A stretch of 64,000 nucleotides of DNA from SIG307 sp045596385. Lineage in GTDB: Bacteria; Bacillota; Clostridia; Lachnospirales; Lachnospiraceae. The stretch covers positions 61,072-125,071 of the forward strand of contig JAZOCC010000023.1 in assembly GCA_045596385.1 (NCBI GenBank). Direction: 5' to 3'. A program made the position numbers and the translations under genes. The notes below the pieces were generated by a model. The model had not been told where the DNA came from and searched no databases. It saw only the letters and a program-made list of their open reading frames with translations. Positions within the stretch are counted from its first letter, which is position 1; each line of letters opens with the position of its first letter. This document shows positions 1 through 8,586 of the stretch, in pieces.

Positions 1-3
1 CAC

Positions 4-1095
4 TTACCGGTATACGGTAAATAGATTGTCGGATAACAGTGTATAAGCACGTTCCAGGGCATCTCTGTCATAAAACTCGATGCGGAGCGCACCTTGTTCG
101 TAGGTGCGGTTGTGAACGATACCGATATTTTTTAAGCTGATGCCGTGTACTGCCAAAAGGGTGGCAAAGGTGGCGATGGCACCGGCCTCGTCCCGGAGGT
201 CCGCATGAAGGACAAAGGACTCCGGCAGGGCACCCTTTCGTTCCTGCAAGGAACTGCGGAATTCTCCGGCTTCGGAGAAGAGCGTGCGGATTTTTTCCTT
301 GTTCTTTGCAGAGAGCGCCTGTTCGGCCTCGGTTAACAAAGAAATATAGCGACGCAGGGTCGGAAGGACGAACTCGGTGTTGGCCGATAAGATGCTTTCC
401 CAAAGAGACGGGGAAGAGGAGGCAATCCGGGTAATGTCCTTAAAACCGCCGGCAGCCAAAAGACGCATGGTATCCGCATCTTCGGAGGTGCGGACCAGGT
501 TCACCAGCTGTGCCGCAATGACATGCGGGACGTGGCTGATGGCAGCCACCGCATCGTCGTGTTCTCCCGGAGAAAGCACTACCGGGATGGACTTCATCTT
601 CTTTACCAGAGAAAGGAATGCATCTACCCGTTCCTTCGGACAAGTCTCGGTCAGGGTGATGGCATAGTAGGCATTTTCCATGAGGAGCGCATTACTGTTG
701 GAAAAACCGGTGCGTTCGGAACCGGTCATCGGATGGCCGCCGATAAACTGTGCGGAGAGTCCTGCGGCCTCCGCAGCGGCGTGAATGCCGGACTTTACAC
801 TGCCGACGTCCGTAAGAATCGTTTTGTCGGAAATAACTTTTGCAAGCTCCGGAAGATAAGAAATGTTGCAGTCTACCGGGGCACAAAGGAAAATATAATC
901 ACAATCGGATAGTCCGGCTAAGGAAAAAAACACATCGTCCAAAACTTTGGTTTCCAGTGCGTTTTGCAAATCTTCGGAAAGCTCCGGCTTACGGGAATAG
1001 GCCCAAATTTTGCAAGTCGGTTGTTTTTCCCGAAGGGCGCGGGCGATGGAACCGCCGATTAAACCGAGACCGATAAATCCAAATTGAGTATCCAT
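4..1095 (-). CDS. tyrA: Prephenate dehydrogenase with C-terminal ACT domain
   Basis: Converts prephenate to 4-hydroxyphenylpyruvate with NAD+, the committed cytosolic step of tyrosine synthesis. The 363-residue product opens with a Rossmann nucleotide-binding motif (GLGLIGGS, about residues 9-16), continues with the conserved segment GGHPMTGSE and the helical dimerisation domain, and ends with an ACT-like regulatory domain over about the last 70 residues, as in Bacillota monofunctional TyrA proteins. I chose ATG at 1095 because AAAGGAG sits six bases upstream and the Rossmann strand starts four residues later; an upstream in-frame start would overlap the promoter. The gene has its own sigma-A promoter, divergent from the LytTR gene. 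The ACT domain implies feedback control by tyrosine (family knowledge). Confidence 0.95.
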   Translation of the reverse strand: MDTQFGFIGLGLIGGSIARALREKQPTCKIWAYSRKPELSEDLQNALETKVLDDVFFSLAGLSDCDYIFLCAPVDCNISYLPELAKVISDKTILTDVGSVKSGIHAAAEAAGLSAQFIGGHPMTGSERTGFSNSNALLMENAYYAITLTETCPKERVDAFLSLVKKMKSIPVVLSPGEHDDAVAAISHVPHVIAAQLVNLVRTSEDADTMRLLAAGGFKDITRIASSSPSLWESILSANTEFVLPTLRRYISLLTEAEQALSAKNKEKIRTLFSEAGEFRSSLQERKGALPESFVLHADLRDEAGAIATFATLLAVHGISLKNIGIVHNRTYEQGALRIEFYDRDALERAYTLLSDNLFTVYR

Positions 1096-1135
1096 AAAAA
1101 ACTCCTTTACGAAAGCAATATTGTAATCTAAACGT

Positions 1136-1164
1136 ATTGTAACGCGTGTTTTTAAGTTTGTCAA
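1136..1164 (-). promoter_or_regulatory. Promoter of tyrA
   Basis: On the minus strand TTGACA (1164-1159), a 17-base spacer and TACAAT (1141-1136) form a near-consensus sigma-A promoter about 40 bases upstream of the tyrA start codon. Confidence 0.8.
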
Positions 1165-1232
1165 CGCTTTTTTGCTTTAAAGCGCAACGGTTTAAAGCGA
1201 AAGCAAGAAAAGGTGAATGTTTACAAGGGAAT

Positions 1233-1280
1233 ATTGCAAACTATGTAAGGAATTATTGCAGACTATGCACAAGGTATTGC
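1233..1280 (+). promoter_or_regulatory. Three phased direct repeats, candidate LytTR operator
   Basis: ATTGC occurs at 1233-1237, 1255-1259 and 1276-1280, with start-to-start spacings of 22 and 21 bases, about two helical turns. The first two copies share the longer core ATTGC-A-[A/G]-ACTATG. The third overlaps the candidate -35 of the downstream gene. Regularly spaced direct repeats on one DNA face are typical of LytTR binding sites, and the next gene encodes a LytTR protein, so autoregulation is the natural inference. Confidence 0.55.
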
Positions 1281-1304
1281 GAAAAATTATTTTTTGTGTA
1301 TGAT
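1277..1304 (+). promoter_or_regulatory. Candidate promoter of the LytTR operon
   Basis: TTGCGA (1277-1282), a 16-base spacer and TATGAT (1299-1304). It overlaps the third phased repeat and lies about 45 bases upstream of the TTG start at 1347. Confidence 0.5.
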
Positions 1305-1346
1305 AAACTTAACGAGCTCGATAAAAACCGGAAGGAGGAGCGGGAG

Positions 1347-1799
1347 TTGAACATACGACTGAATGTCAGTGACGAGCATTATAACGAAATCGAACAAAAG
1401 CTAACGGCTGCCGGATTTGTCATTGATGACGAAGCGGAGTTTGTACTGACGGAGCAGGGGCGGTTTGCCGGACATCTGTCGGTAAAGACGAAGGAGGGCG
1501 AGAAGCTAAAGCTGTCCATAGAGGAAATCGTATATATCGAAAGCCTGGGACATGATGTACTGGTACACGGAAGCGACGGAACGTGTTATTATGCCTATGA
1601 TCGTTTGTACCAGTTGTGTACGGTATTGGATAATACGAAGTTTTTGCGGGTCAGCAATTGTGCCATTATTGCAAAGGCACATGTAAAAAAGATAAAACCG
1701 TCCATTTCCATGAAATTTGTATTGGTTATGTCGGATGGGGCACTGGTGGATGTCACCAGAAGCTATTACAATAGTTTTCGATCTTTTTTTAAAATTTAG
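1347..1799 (+). CDS. LytTR-domain transcriptional regulator (stand-alone)
   Basis: A 150-residue cytosolic DNA-binding protein with no receiver domain. Residues 1-50 are a short leader region (NIRLNVSDEHYNEIE...). About residues 55-150 match the LytTR fold: a strand with IVYIESLGHDV, a central segment with FLRVSNCAIIAKAHVKKI, and the family ending VDVTRSYYNSF. The open frame reaches back to 1146, but the sequence there is unlike the family; TTG at 1347 has GGAGGAG and GGGAG just upstream. The next gene starts 17 bases after the stop, so the two are probably one operon. Family relatives are usually followed by a DUF3021 membrane protein; here the partner is a different membrane protein. Phased repeats upstream suggest autoregulation. 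Confidence 0.85.
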   Translation: MNIRLNVSDEHYNEIEQKLTAAGFVIDDEAEFVLTEQGRFAGHLSVKTKEGEKLKLSIEEIVYIESLGHDVLVHGSDGTCYYAYDRLYQLCTVLDNTKFLRVSNCAIIAKAHVKKIKPSISMKFVLVMSDGALVDVTRSYYNSFRSFFKI

Positions 1800-1816
1800 G
1801 AATAGGAGGAAGAAGT

Positions 1817-2830
1817 ATGAGTGTTATTATTTTGCCGATACTGATTTTGTTGGCGCTGGCGTTAGGCGTACTGGTGTATTACATTTGTTATAAGGCGGCC
1901 ATTAACCGGAAACTCCGTGGGGAAGAAAGCGGTGCCCATGTACCGATGGCTTCCATGGAGACGGTATGGAAGGTGGTTGCGGTCATTGCTGTGTTCGTGA
2001 TGTACAGTTCGTTGAGTTCGAAGATTACCAATTTGCAGAACGAGCTGAATAATACGAGAAATAATTTGATGGATCAGATACATGTGTTGCAGTATGAGTT
2101 GCATGAAATGCAGGAAGCAGCGAAAAAGGAAGCATCTTTGATCAGTGCGGTATCGTATGATTTCGGAACATTGGATGCGAAGGAGCATACGGCGGAGCTG
2201 ACATTTTCCGTGATGCCGAAGAGCTACAGTTCGGAAGTTGAGGTGTCGCTTCTGTTCCGGGGAGAGCGGGTTGCACTTACAAATGGCAGTGACGGTACCT
2301 TTACCGGAAGTATTATGGTTCCGATATTCGAGGATGTATATGAAGAGTGTATGATTTACATTACAGAAGGCGGGGTAACAAAGACGGAAGTGTGGGAGAA
2401 TGCACCCCAGGGAACTCTTTACTATGAATGCATACCGCAGCTGCTTGTGATGAGTAACTCATTTGGATATCAAAAGGGAAACGGAAAGGTAACGTTGGAC
2501 GGAGACCTGCGGATGATTTCGACGGAGAAAGATTTGTCCATGTTCCGGGAGTTGACCTTTTATGTACGGAACGGAGGCACAGTAGTGGATGAGATTCCGA
2601 TGGAGAACGGTTCTATTGCAATTGAGCGGAGTTATACCACAGGGAAGGGTGACAGCTTCGAATTTTACGTAACCGGGGTGGATGATTATGGGTATACCCA
2701 TCAGGTATTTGTCGGCGGCTGGCATGCCGGGGAGGTACCGTTGGAGATGGGGGCGGATGTTGTTTGTGAAATGGTGGCACCGCTTAGTTATCAAGTATAT
2801 GCACCGGACGGAACCCCGCTGATAAAGTAG
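1817..2830 (+). CDS. Membrane-anchored coiled-coil protein, partner of the LytTR regulator
   Basis: I do not recognise this 337-residue protein. Visible features are a hydrophobic segment at about residues 4-27, a second at about 48-68, then a hydrophilic heptad-like helix (SSKITNLQNELNNTRN onward, about 70-105) and a 230-residue mainly beta-type region with two similar-looking halves, probably outside the cell. An AGGAGGAAG site precedes the ATG. It follows the LytTR gene by 17 bases and ends at a terminator. In characterised LytTR regulatory systems a co-transcribed membrane protein restrains the regulator, so a sensor or anti-activator role is plausible but inferred only from position and topology. 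Confidence 0.7.
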   Translation: MSVIILPILILLALALGVLVYYICYKAAINRKLRGEESGAHVPMASMETVWKVVAVIAVFVMYSSLSSKITNLQNELNNTRNNLMDQIHVLQYELHEMQEAAKKEASLISAVSYDFGTLDAKEHTAELTFSVMPKSYSSEVEVSLLFRGERVALTNGSDGTFTGSIMVPIFEDVYEECMIYITEGGVTKTEVWENAPQGTLYYECIPQLLVMSNSFGYQKGNGKVTLDGDLRMISTEKDLSMFRELTFYVRNGGTVVDEIPMENGSIAIERSYTTGKGDSFEFYVTGVDDYGYTHQVFVGGWHAGEVPLEMGADVVCEMVAPLSYQVYAPDGTPLIK

Positions 2831-2846
2831 GTACAGAAGAAAAAGC

Positions 2847-2889
2847 AAGGTGTCCCGGCGTCAAGAATGACGTTTGGGACACCTTTTTT
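2847..2889 (+). terminator. Rho-independent terminator after the LytTR operon
   Basis: Ten-base perfect stem AAGGTGTCCC (2847-2856) / GGGACACCTT (2876-2885), merging into a run of six T residues. Confidence 0.85.
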
Positions 2890-2916
2890 GTGGACTATAG
2901 CAAATTCACGCCGGAA

Positions 2917-3615
2917 TTATGCGTTCTTTTCGCTTTCTAAATACTTGTAAACGATTGCCGCAAGCGCAGCGCCTACAAGCGGGCCTACGATAAATACCCA
3001 GACACAGGCAATCGGGTCGGAGTTGCCGGTAATGGCAGCTACGATAGCCGGTCCGATGCTTCTTGCCGGGTTTACGGAGGTACCGGTTAAGCCGATACCG
3101 AGGATGTGTACCAGAGTCAGGGTGAGGCCGATAATGAGGCCGCCGAAGGAGCCGTGGCCGGCCTTTTTGCTGGTAACACCAAGGATGGTCATAACAAAAA
3201 TGAAGGTCAGAACTACTTCTACGAGAAGGCCTGCGACCACACTGCCGCCAACGCCTGCAAGGCCGTTGGAACCGAAGCCGCCGGTCATGTCGGTGACATT
3301 ACCGAGACCGAAGATAGCAGCGAGAAGTCCTGCTCCTGCTAGTGCACCGAGGCACTGTGCTACCACATAGCCGATAAATTCCTTAACGGTCATACCGCCG
3401 CTCATTAAAACGCCCAAGGAAACTGCCGGGTTGATATGACAGCCGGAGATGTTTCCGACACAGTAAGCCATACCTACGATGACAAGACCGAAGGCAAGAG
3501 CGGTCAAAATGTAACCGCCGCCGTTTGCGGCATTACAGCCGACTAACATTGCTGTACCGCAACCGAGGGTTACCAGTACCGCAGTTCCGATAAATTCCGC
3601 GATAAGTTTTTTCAT
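2917..3615 (-). CDS. aqpZ: Aquaporin (MIP family)
   Basis: A 232-residue integral membrane channel with six hydrophobic helices and the two signature half-helices, SGCHINPAV and GTSVNPARS. The second motif (NPARS rather than NPARD) and the length are typical of AqpZ-type water channels rather than GlpF glycerol facilitators, although some such proteins also pass glycerol. AGGAG precedes the ATG. There are no glycerol genes nearby. It is convergent with the LytTR operon, whose terminator lies in the short gap. Family assignment is firm; substrate is inferred. Confidence 0.88.
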   Translation of the reverse strand: MKKLIAEFIGTAVLVTLGCGTAMLVGCNAANGGGYILTALAFGLVIVGMAYCVGNISGCHINPAVSLGVLMSGGMTVKEFIGYVVAQCLGALAGAGLLAAIFGLGNVTDMTGGFGSNGLAGVGGSVVAGLLVEVVLTFIFVMTILGVTSKKAGHGSFGGLIIGLTLTLVHILGIGLTGTSVNPARSIGPAIVAAITGNSDPIACVWVFIVGPLVGAALAAIVYKYLESEKNA

Positions 3616-3763
3616 AAATAATACTCCTTTGTAATGTATTGGGAAGAAGACGATAGTCTGATGCTACCGTAAACCGCCCGAAATAAGTATCGGTAAACAG
3701 GAGAAAAAAATAAAGATGAGAATAGAAAAAATTTTACCGTTGTGCCGGAGATGGGGAAAGTAT

Positions 3764-3793
3764 TTGTTTTCTGAATAACAGATATGTTATAAT
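3764..3793 (+). promoter_or_regulatory. Candidate promoter of the 158-residue unknown gene
   Basis: TTGTTT (3764-3769), an 18-base spacer and a consensus TATAAT (3788-3793), 45 bases upstream of the start codon. Confidence 0.5.
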
Positions 3794-3838
3794 GAATCTG
3801 ATGCGGGATATGTACGGAAACAAAGAGGAGGCTGTGGT

Positions 3839-4315
3839 ATGGATATCACAAAATTAAACTGGGGCGCATTGGACCATGATGAGCGCCAAGGTATGTTATT
3901 ATTTTGGACAATGTATAATGATTTCAAGTTTTTTGAAAATGAGATGGGAATAAGTCCGGAAATTTATCGGATTGAAGAGGGACGGATCGCCGATGTATTT
4001 AAGGAGCATTATAAGGAGGAATATTATGCGAAAGCCCGAAAGTTGAAGGAGGATACGGATGCGTTATTGAATCGTTATGAAAAGCGTTTAAAGATGCATC
4101 TGGTTTCGCAAGCATATGTGAAAAAGAAATTAGTAAAGTTTTTGACTGATTTTCAGAAGAATCATACCAGAATCGATCGCATGTACATTCAGTATATGGC
4201 CGAGGTATTGTCGAAGCAGGGAGATGGGCCGGATGACAATGCGGAGAGATATTCAAAAAGTTTTTCCGCTATCGTGACAGGAATTATGAAAGAAAACTTG
4301 GAGGTGTTTTTTTAG
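3839..4315 (+). CDS. Unknown, mostly helical soluble protein
   Basis: Unrecognised 158-residue protein. GAGGAGG lies eight bases before the ATG, so it is probably real. The composition is rich in Lys, Glu, Tyr and Phe, with predicted long amphipathic helices across about residues 50-110 (KEEYYAKARKLKEDTDALL) and no signal peptide, membrane segment or Cys motif. It stands alone, with its own promoter, between the divergent aquaporin gene and an oxidoreductase. No function can be given. Confidence 0.65.
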   Translation: MDITKLNWGALDHDERQGMLLFWTMYNDFKFFENEMGISPEIYRIEEGRIADVFKEHYKEEYYAKARKLKEDTDALLNRYEKRLKMHLVSQAYVKKKLVKFLTDFQKNHTRIDRMYIQYMAEVLSKQGDGPDDNAERYSKSFSAIVTGIMKENLEVFF

Positions 4316-4447
4316 CAAAATAGGGAAAGTGTGGTTCCGTTGCTGAAGCGTAAGTTATTTTATGTAGAAAAACGGAAGGAACTGTGATATGATGTAAAGT
4401 GATATAGAATAGGTTCGTTTTTGAATGGCAAAGGGAAAGGTGACAAG

Positions 4448-5419
4448 ATGGCAATAAAATGGGGCGTGTTAGGTACCGCAGGGATTGCACAGGGGTGTAC
4501 GATTCCGGGCATGCAGATGGCGGAATGCTGTGAATTGTATGCCATTGCGGGAAGAAGCGAGACAAAGGTAAATGAGTTTAAGGAGCGGTTCGGGTTTCAA
4601 AAGGCTTATGTAGGATATGATGCGTTGTTAGCGGATGACGAGGTGCAGGCGGTGTATATTCCGCTTCCGAACCATTTACATTACGAATGGGTCATGAAGG
4701 CCATCGAAGCCGGAAAGCATGTGCTTTGTGAGAAGCCGTTGGCATTAAACGCGTTGGAGGCGGAGGAAATGTTCCGTGCCGCAAAGCGGAAGGGTGTCTA
4801 CCTTGCGGAAGCTTATGCCTACCTGCACAGTCCTTATGTGGCGTCTTTGCGTGAAGTGATTGACAGCGGCAGCATCGGTACGGTGGATTATATCGAAACC
4901 GCTTTTGTGACCCAGGGCTATACAGAGGACTACCGCCTGCATAAGGAATTCGGCGGCGGTGCCATGTACGATTTGGGCTGCTACTGTACCACCATGATGC
5001 TTTCACTGGTGGATGCGGAACCGGCTTTTGTAAAGGCGTGTGCGGAATTCGGCGGTGACGACGTGGATTTTAATACCGCAGGTATCGTGCGGTTTGACAA
5101 CGGGGTACGTGCTTCCTTTAACGTAGGCATGATTTTCGGAAGAGGCGCCAACGGCCGCTTTGACCGCTTATATATTCACGGTTCGAAAGGTTGTATCCGT
5201 TCCGAGGTAGAGTATAATCAGGCGGGAGAGTTAAGTTATCGTATTATTTCCGATGGGAAAGAGACAACAAAGACCGTCACTGCGCGGCAGAATTATTGTC
5301 TGGAAGTGGAGCAGATGACCCGGGTCATCGAAGGTAAGGGAGAATTTTTTGTGACACCGGAGTTTTCCATGCGGAATGCGAAGCTGATGGATGCGGTATT
5401 GCGGGAAATCGAGTATTAA
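4448..5419 (+). CDS. Gfo/Idh/MocA family NAD(P)-dependent oxidoreductase
   Basis: A 323-residue cytosolic dehydrogenase. The N-terminal Rossmann domain has the motif GVLGTAGIAQG, and the family signature CEKPLALN contains the conserved Lys of the EKP motif. The C-terminal half is the beta-sheet substrate domain (LGCYCTTMM, then SKGCIRSEVEYNQ). I placed the start at 4448, after AAAGGTGA; the upstream frame adds nine Gly/Lys-rich residues. Members oxidise or epimerise sugars, inositols and related polyols; the substrate cannot be read from the sequence. It is followed 31 bases later by the YgiQ gene. Confidence 0.88.
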   Translation: MAIKWGVLGTAGIAQGCTIPGMQMAECCELYAIAGRSETKVNEFKERFGFQKAYVGYDALLADDEVQAVYIPLPNHLHYEWVMKAIEAGKHVLCEKPLALNALEAEEMFRAAKRKGVYLAEAYAYLHSPYVASLREVIDSGSIGTVDYIETAFVTQGYTEDYRLHKEFGGGAMYDLGCYCTTMMLSLVDAEPAFVKACAEFGGDDVDFNTAGIVRFDNGVRASFNVGMIFGRGANGRFDRLYIHGSKGCIRSEVEYNQAGELSYRIISDGKETTKTVTARQNYCLEVEQMTRVIEGKGEFFVTPEFSMRNAKLMDAVLREIEY

Positions 5420-5450
5420 ATGAAAGTGGTTTAGAAAGGCAGGACGCAAA

Positions 5451-7499
5451 ATGAAAGATTTTTTGCCGATTTGCAGAGAAGACATGAAAAAGCGCGGCTG
5501 GGAACAGTGCGACTTTGTATATATTATCGGAGATGCTTATGTGGATCATACCTCCTTCGGACCGGCCATTATCAGCCGTGTGTTGGAAAGTCACGGCTAT
5601 AAGGTGGGAATCATTTCCCAGCCGGACTGGAAGGATGAGACAAGCGTACAGATTTTAGGAGAACCGAGGTTGGGCTTTCTTGTTTCCGGCGGAAATATGG
5701 ACACCATGGTAAATCATTACACCGTGGCGAAGAAGCGCCGAAGTCAGGATGCGTACACCCCGGGCGGTGTTATCGGAAAGCGTCCGGACCGGGCGACCAT
5801 TGTGTATTGCAATCTGCTTCGTCGCGTGTATAAAAAGAAACCGATTATTATCGGCGGTATCGAGGCGTCCCTGCGTCGTTTGGGACATTACGATTATTGG
5901 GCAGATACGGTAAAGCGTTCTATACTGTTGGATTCCGGGGCAGATTTGTTGTCCTACGGCATGGGAGAGAAGTCCATCGTAGAGATTGCGGATGCGCTGG
6001 ATTCCGGACTTGCGGTAAAGGATATTACTTTTGTGGCAGGGACAGTGTATCGGGCAACGTCTTTGGATTCGGTGTATGATGCAACGTTGCTGCCAACCTT
6101 TCCGGAGATAAAAGAAGACAAAAAGAACTTTGCGAAAAGCTTTTATATTCAGTATTGTAATACGGACCCGTTTTCGGGAAAACGTCTGGTGGAGAAGTAC
6201 AGTGATACGGAATATGTGGTGCAGAACCCTCCGGCAGCGCCTCTTACCCAGGCGGAAATGGACCGGGTGTATGCACTTCCTTATATGCGGAATTACCATC
6301 CGTCCTACGAAGCGGCGGGCGGTATTCCGGCAATCGATGAGTTAAAGTTCAGCTTAGTGAGTAATCGCGGGTGTTTTGGCGGATGCAGCTTTTGTGCCCT
6401 GACCTTTCATCAAGGGAGAATTATCCAGACCAGAAGTCATGAGTCGATTTTGGAAGAAGCAAAGTTGATGACCTGGGACCCTGATTTTAAAGGGTATATC
6501 AACGATGTGGGCGGACCGACGGCGAATTTTCGTGCCCCGGCCTGTGACAAACAGCTCACAAAGGGAGTCTGTCCGAATAAGCAGTGTTTGTTTCCGACAC
6601 CGTGTAAGAACTTAAAGGTAAATCATGAGGATTATCTGGCACTGTTAAGAAAATTAAGAGAATTGCCGAAGGTAAAGAAGGTATTTATTCGTTCCGGTAT
6701 CCGGTTTGACTACTTGATTTATGATAAGGATCGTACCTTCCTTCGAGAGCTGTGCGAGCACCATGTCAGCGGGCAGTTAAAGGTGGCGCCGGAGCATGTG
6801 TGTGATGCGGTGCTCTCAAAGATGGGCAAGCCGAGCCGCAGTGTCTACGATACCTTTATCACCGAATATAAGAAGATGAATGCAAGACTGGGAAAAGAGC
6901 AGTATGTGGTGCCGTATCTTATGTCCTCTCATCCGGGTTCTACTATGAAGGAAGCGGTGGAACTGGCGGAGTACTTAAGAGATTTGGGCTACATGCCGGA
7001 GCAGGTGCAGGATTTTTATCCGACGCCGTCTACCATCTCCACCTGTATGTATTATACGGGACTGGATCCGCGGACTATGGAGCCGGTGTATGTACCGAAG
7101 TCTCCGCATGAAAAGGCCATGCAGCGTGCCCTGATTCAGTACCGGAATCCGAAAAACTACGAATTGGTGGAGGAGGCATTAAAACTTGCCCACAGAGAGG
7201 ATTTAATCGGCTTTGATAGAAAGTGTCTCATTCGTCCGAGAGGAACGGGAAGGCAGGGCGAATACGGAGGAGCATTCGGAAAGGGGAATGGTGGAGGTAG
7301 GTCCGGAGCAGGAAACAGCAACGGAAGAGCCGGTGGCAAAGGAAAAGTAAGCGGAAACAATACCGGAAAAAGTGTAGGCAACAGAATCAACGGTGCTAAA
7401 ACGAGCGGTTATTCAGGTGCGGGACAAGGAACGCAGAAAACTACTGCCCCGGTCAAGAAAAAGACCATTCGAAATGTACACAAGAAAAAAGGAAAATAG
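5451..7499 (+). CDS. YgiQ family radical SAM protein
   Basis: A 682-residue radical SAM protein of the UPF0313/YgiQ family. The iron-sulfur motif is CFGGCSFC (CxxxCxxC) near residue 308; the N-terminal extension contains the family region IIGGIEASLRRLGHYDYW, and the DUF3362-like C-terminal part includes LMSSHPGSTM and QVQDFYPTPSTISTC. Additional cysteines at about residues 363-384 (CDKQ, CPNK, CLFP, CKN) are typical of the family. The reaction is unknown for the family. The last 80 residues are an unusual Gly/Lys/Arg/Asn-rich tail ending in VHKKKGK, probably disordered and possibly nucleic-acid binding. Confidence 0.92.
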   Translation: MKDFLPICREDMKKRGWEQCDFVYIIGDAYVDHTSFGPAIISRVLESHGYKVGIISQPDWKDETSVQILGEPRLGFLVSGGNMDTMVNHYTVAKKRRSQDAYTPGGVIGKRPDRATIVYCNLLRRVYKKKPIIIGGIEASLRRLGHYDYWADTVKRSILLDSGADLLSYGMGEKSIVEIADALDSGLAVKDITFVAGTVYRATSLDSVYDATLLPTFPEIKEDKKNFAKSFYIQYCNTDPFSGKRLVEKYSDTEYVVQNPPAAPLTQAEMDRVYALPYMRNYHPSYEAAGGIPAIDELKFSLVSNRGCFGGCSFCALTFHQGRIIQTRSHESILEEAKLMTWDPDFKGYINDVGGPTANFRAPACDKQLTKGVCPNKQCLFPTPCKNLKVNHEDYLALLRKLRELPKVKKVFIRSGIRFDYLIYDKDRTFLRELCEHHVSGQLKVAPEHVCDAVLSKMGKPSRSVYDTFITEYKKMNARLGKEQYVVPYLMSSHPGSTMKEAVELAEYLRDLGYMPEQVQDFYPTPSTISTCMYYTGLDPRTMEPVYVPKSPHEKAMQRALIQYRNPKNYELVEEALKLAHREDLIGFDRKCLIRPRGTGRQGEYGGAFGKGNGGGRSGAGNSNGRAGGKGKVSGNNTGKSVGNRINGAKTSGYSGAGQGTQKTTAPVKKKTIRNVHKKKGK

Positions 7500-7534
7500 A
7501 ACAGTATAGTACGGAAGGAGAACAGGAGGAAGTA

Positions 7535-8044
7535 ATGTTAAAGCAGTTTTATCCGAAGGAGGACTGGAAGTCCGCCTACGAGACAAAGGAGTACGAACGC
7601 TTATATGCGGCGGGCTACCGGGGGATTATTTTTGATATCGACAACACTATGGTAGAGCATGGTGCGCCGGTGAACGAGAAAGCGATTTTTCTTATCCGGA
7701 AGTTAAAGGAAATCGGTTTTCAGGTATGTTTTGTATCCAATAACAAAGAGCCGCGGGTAAAAAGTTTCAGTACTCCTCTGGGGGCGGAATACATTTTTAA
7801 AGCAGGAAAACCGGGAGCGGCTGGCTACGAAGCGGCTATGAAAAAGATGGGTGTTACCAAGGAGCAGACGGTGTCCGTAGGGGACCAGATCTTTACGGAT
7901 ATGTGGGGAGCCAACCGCGCGGGGATACATTCGGTGTTGGTTGCGCCAATCGGAAAAAAAGAAGAATTCCAGATTGTGTTAAAGCGGTATTTGGAAAAAA
8001 TCGTGTTATACTCTTATCGAAAAAGCAAAAAGAAGGTACACTAG
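7535..8044 (+). CDS. YqeG family HAD IIIA-type phosphatase
   Basis: A 169-residue cytosolic HAD-fold phosphatase. Motif I is FDIDNTMV (DxDxT), motif II is FVSNNKEPRV, and motif IV lies in VSVGDQIFTDMWGANRAG. The length and order match YqeG, which in Bacillota often sits beside shikimate-pathway or ribosome-assembly genes. A GGAGGAAG site precedes the ATG, and the aroK start follows the stop after one base, implying one transcript. Physiological substrate unknown. Confidence 0.9.
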   Translation: MLKQFYPKEDWKSAYETKEYERLYAAGYRGIIFDIDNTMVEHGAPVNEKAIFLIRKLKEIGFQVCFVSNNKEPRVKSFSTPLGAEYIFKAGKPGAAGYEAAMKKMGVTKEQTVSVGDQIFTDMWGANRAGIHSVLVAPIGKKEEFQIVLKRYLEKIVLYSYRKSKKKVH

Positions 8045-8045
8045 C

Positions 8046-8573
8046 ATGAAGAAAAACAACATTGTGTTAATCGGATTTATGGGATGCGGAAAAAGTACCG
8101 TAGGCCGGAAACTGGCCGGAGCGCTCGGCTATGAGTTTGCGGACACGGACGCCATGATAGAAGAAGCTTACGGAAAGACCATATCCAAGATGTTTGAAGA
8201 GGACGGCGAGGAATACTTCCGAAACGCAGAGACGGAGCTTTTACGGAAGCTTTCTAAGGAGTCGGAAGGAAGGGTGCTTGCCACCGGAGGAGGAATGCCG
8301 ATGCGGGAAGAAAACGCGGCATTACTTCGTGAAATCGGTACAGTAGTATTTTTGGAGGCATCCATTGAGACGATTTTAGAACGTTTGCAAAACGATACGG
8401 GGCGTCCTCTGGCGGACGGAGAGGACAGGGAGGCGCGTCTGCGTCCGTTGTATGAGAAGCGTTTGCCGGTATACCGGGTAGCCGCAGACTATATCCTTGA
8501 TACGGAAGGCAAGTCATTTTATGCAATTATTGAAGAAATCAAAAATGTCACAACTGATGTGACGAAGAAATAA
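8046..8573 (+). CDS. aroK: Shikimate kinase
   Basis: Phosphorylates shikimate at the 3-hydroxyl using ATP. The 175-residue product has the P-loop GFMGCGKST (residues 10-18), the shikimate-binding DTDAMIE segment, the FRNAE motif, the ATGGGMPMR glycine motif, and the lid Arg in TGRPLADG. It starts one base after the yqeG-like stop codon and is followed 13 bases later by aroQ, a compact aromatic-biosynthesis pair that complements tyrA at the left end of the window. Confidence 0.95.
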   Translation: MKKNNIVLIGFMGCGKSTVGRKLAGALGYEFADTDAMIEEAYGKTISKMFEEDGEEYFRNAETELLRKLSKESEGRVLATGGGMPMREENAALLREIGTVVFLEASIETILERLQNDTGRPLADGEDREARLRPLYEKRLPVYRVAADYILDTEGKSFYAIIEEIKNVTTDVTKK

Positions 8574-8586
8574 GGAGGCAGAGACG

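Noticed and set aside
1146..1346. Upstream extension of the LytTR gene to 1146
   Set aside because: The extra 67 residues are unlike the family and cover the promoter and phased repeats; TTG at 1347 has the ribosome site.
4284..4565. A 93-residue minus-strand frame at the start of the Gfo/Idh gene
   Set aside because: Shadow of the coding strand with no ribosome site or conserved pattern.
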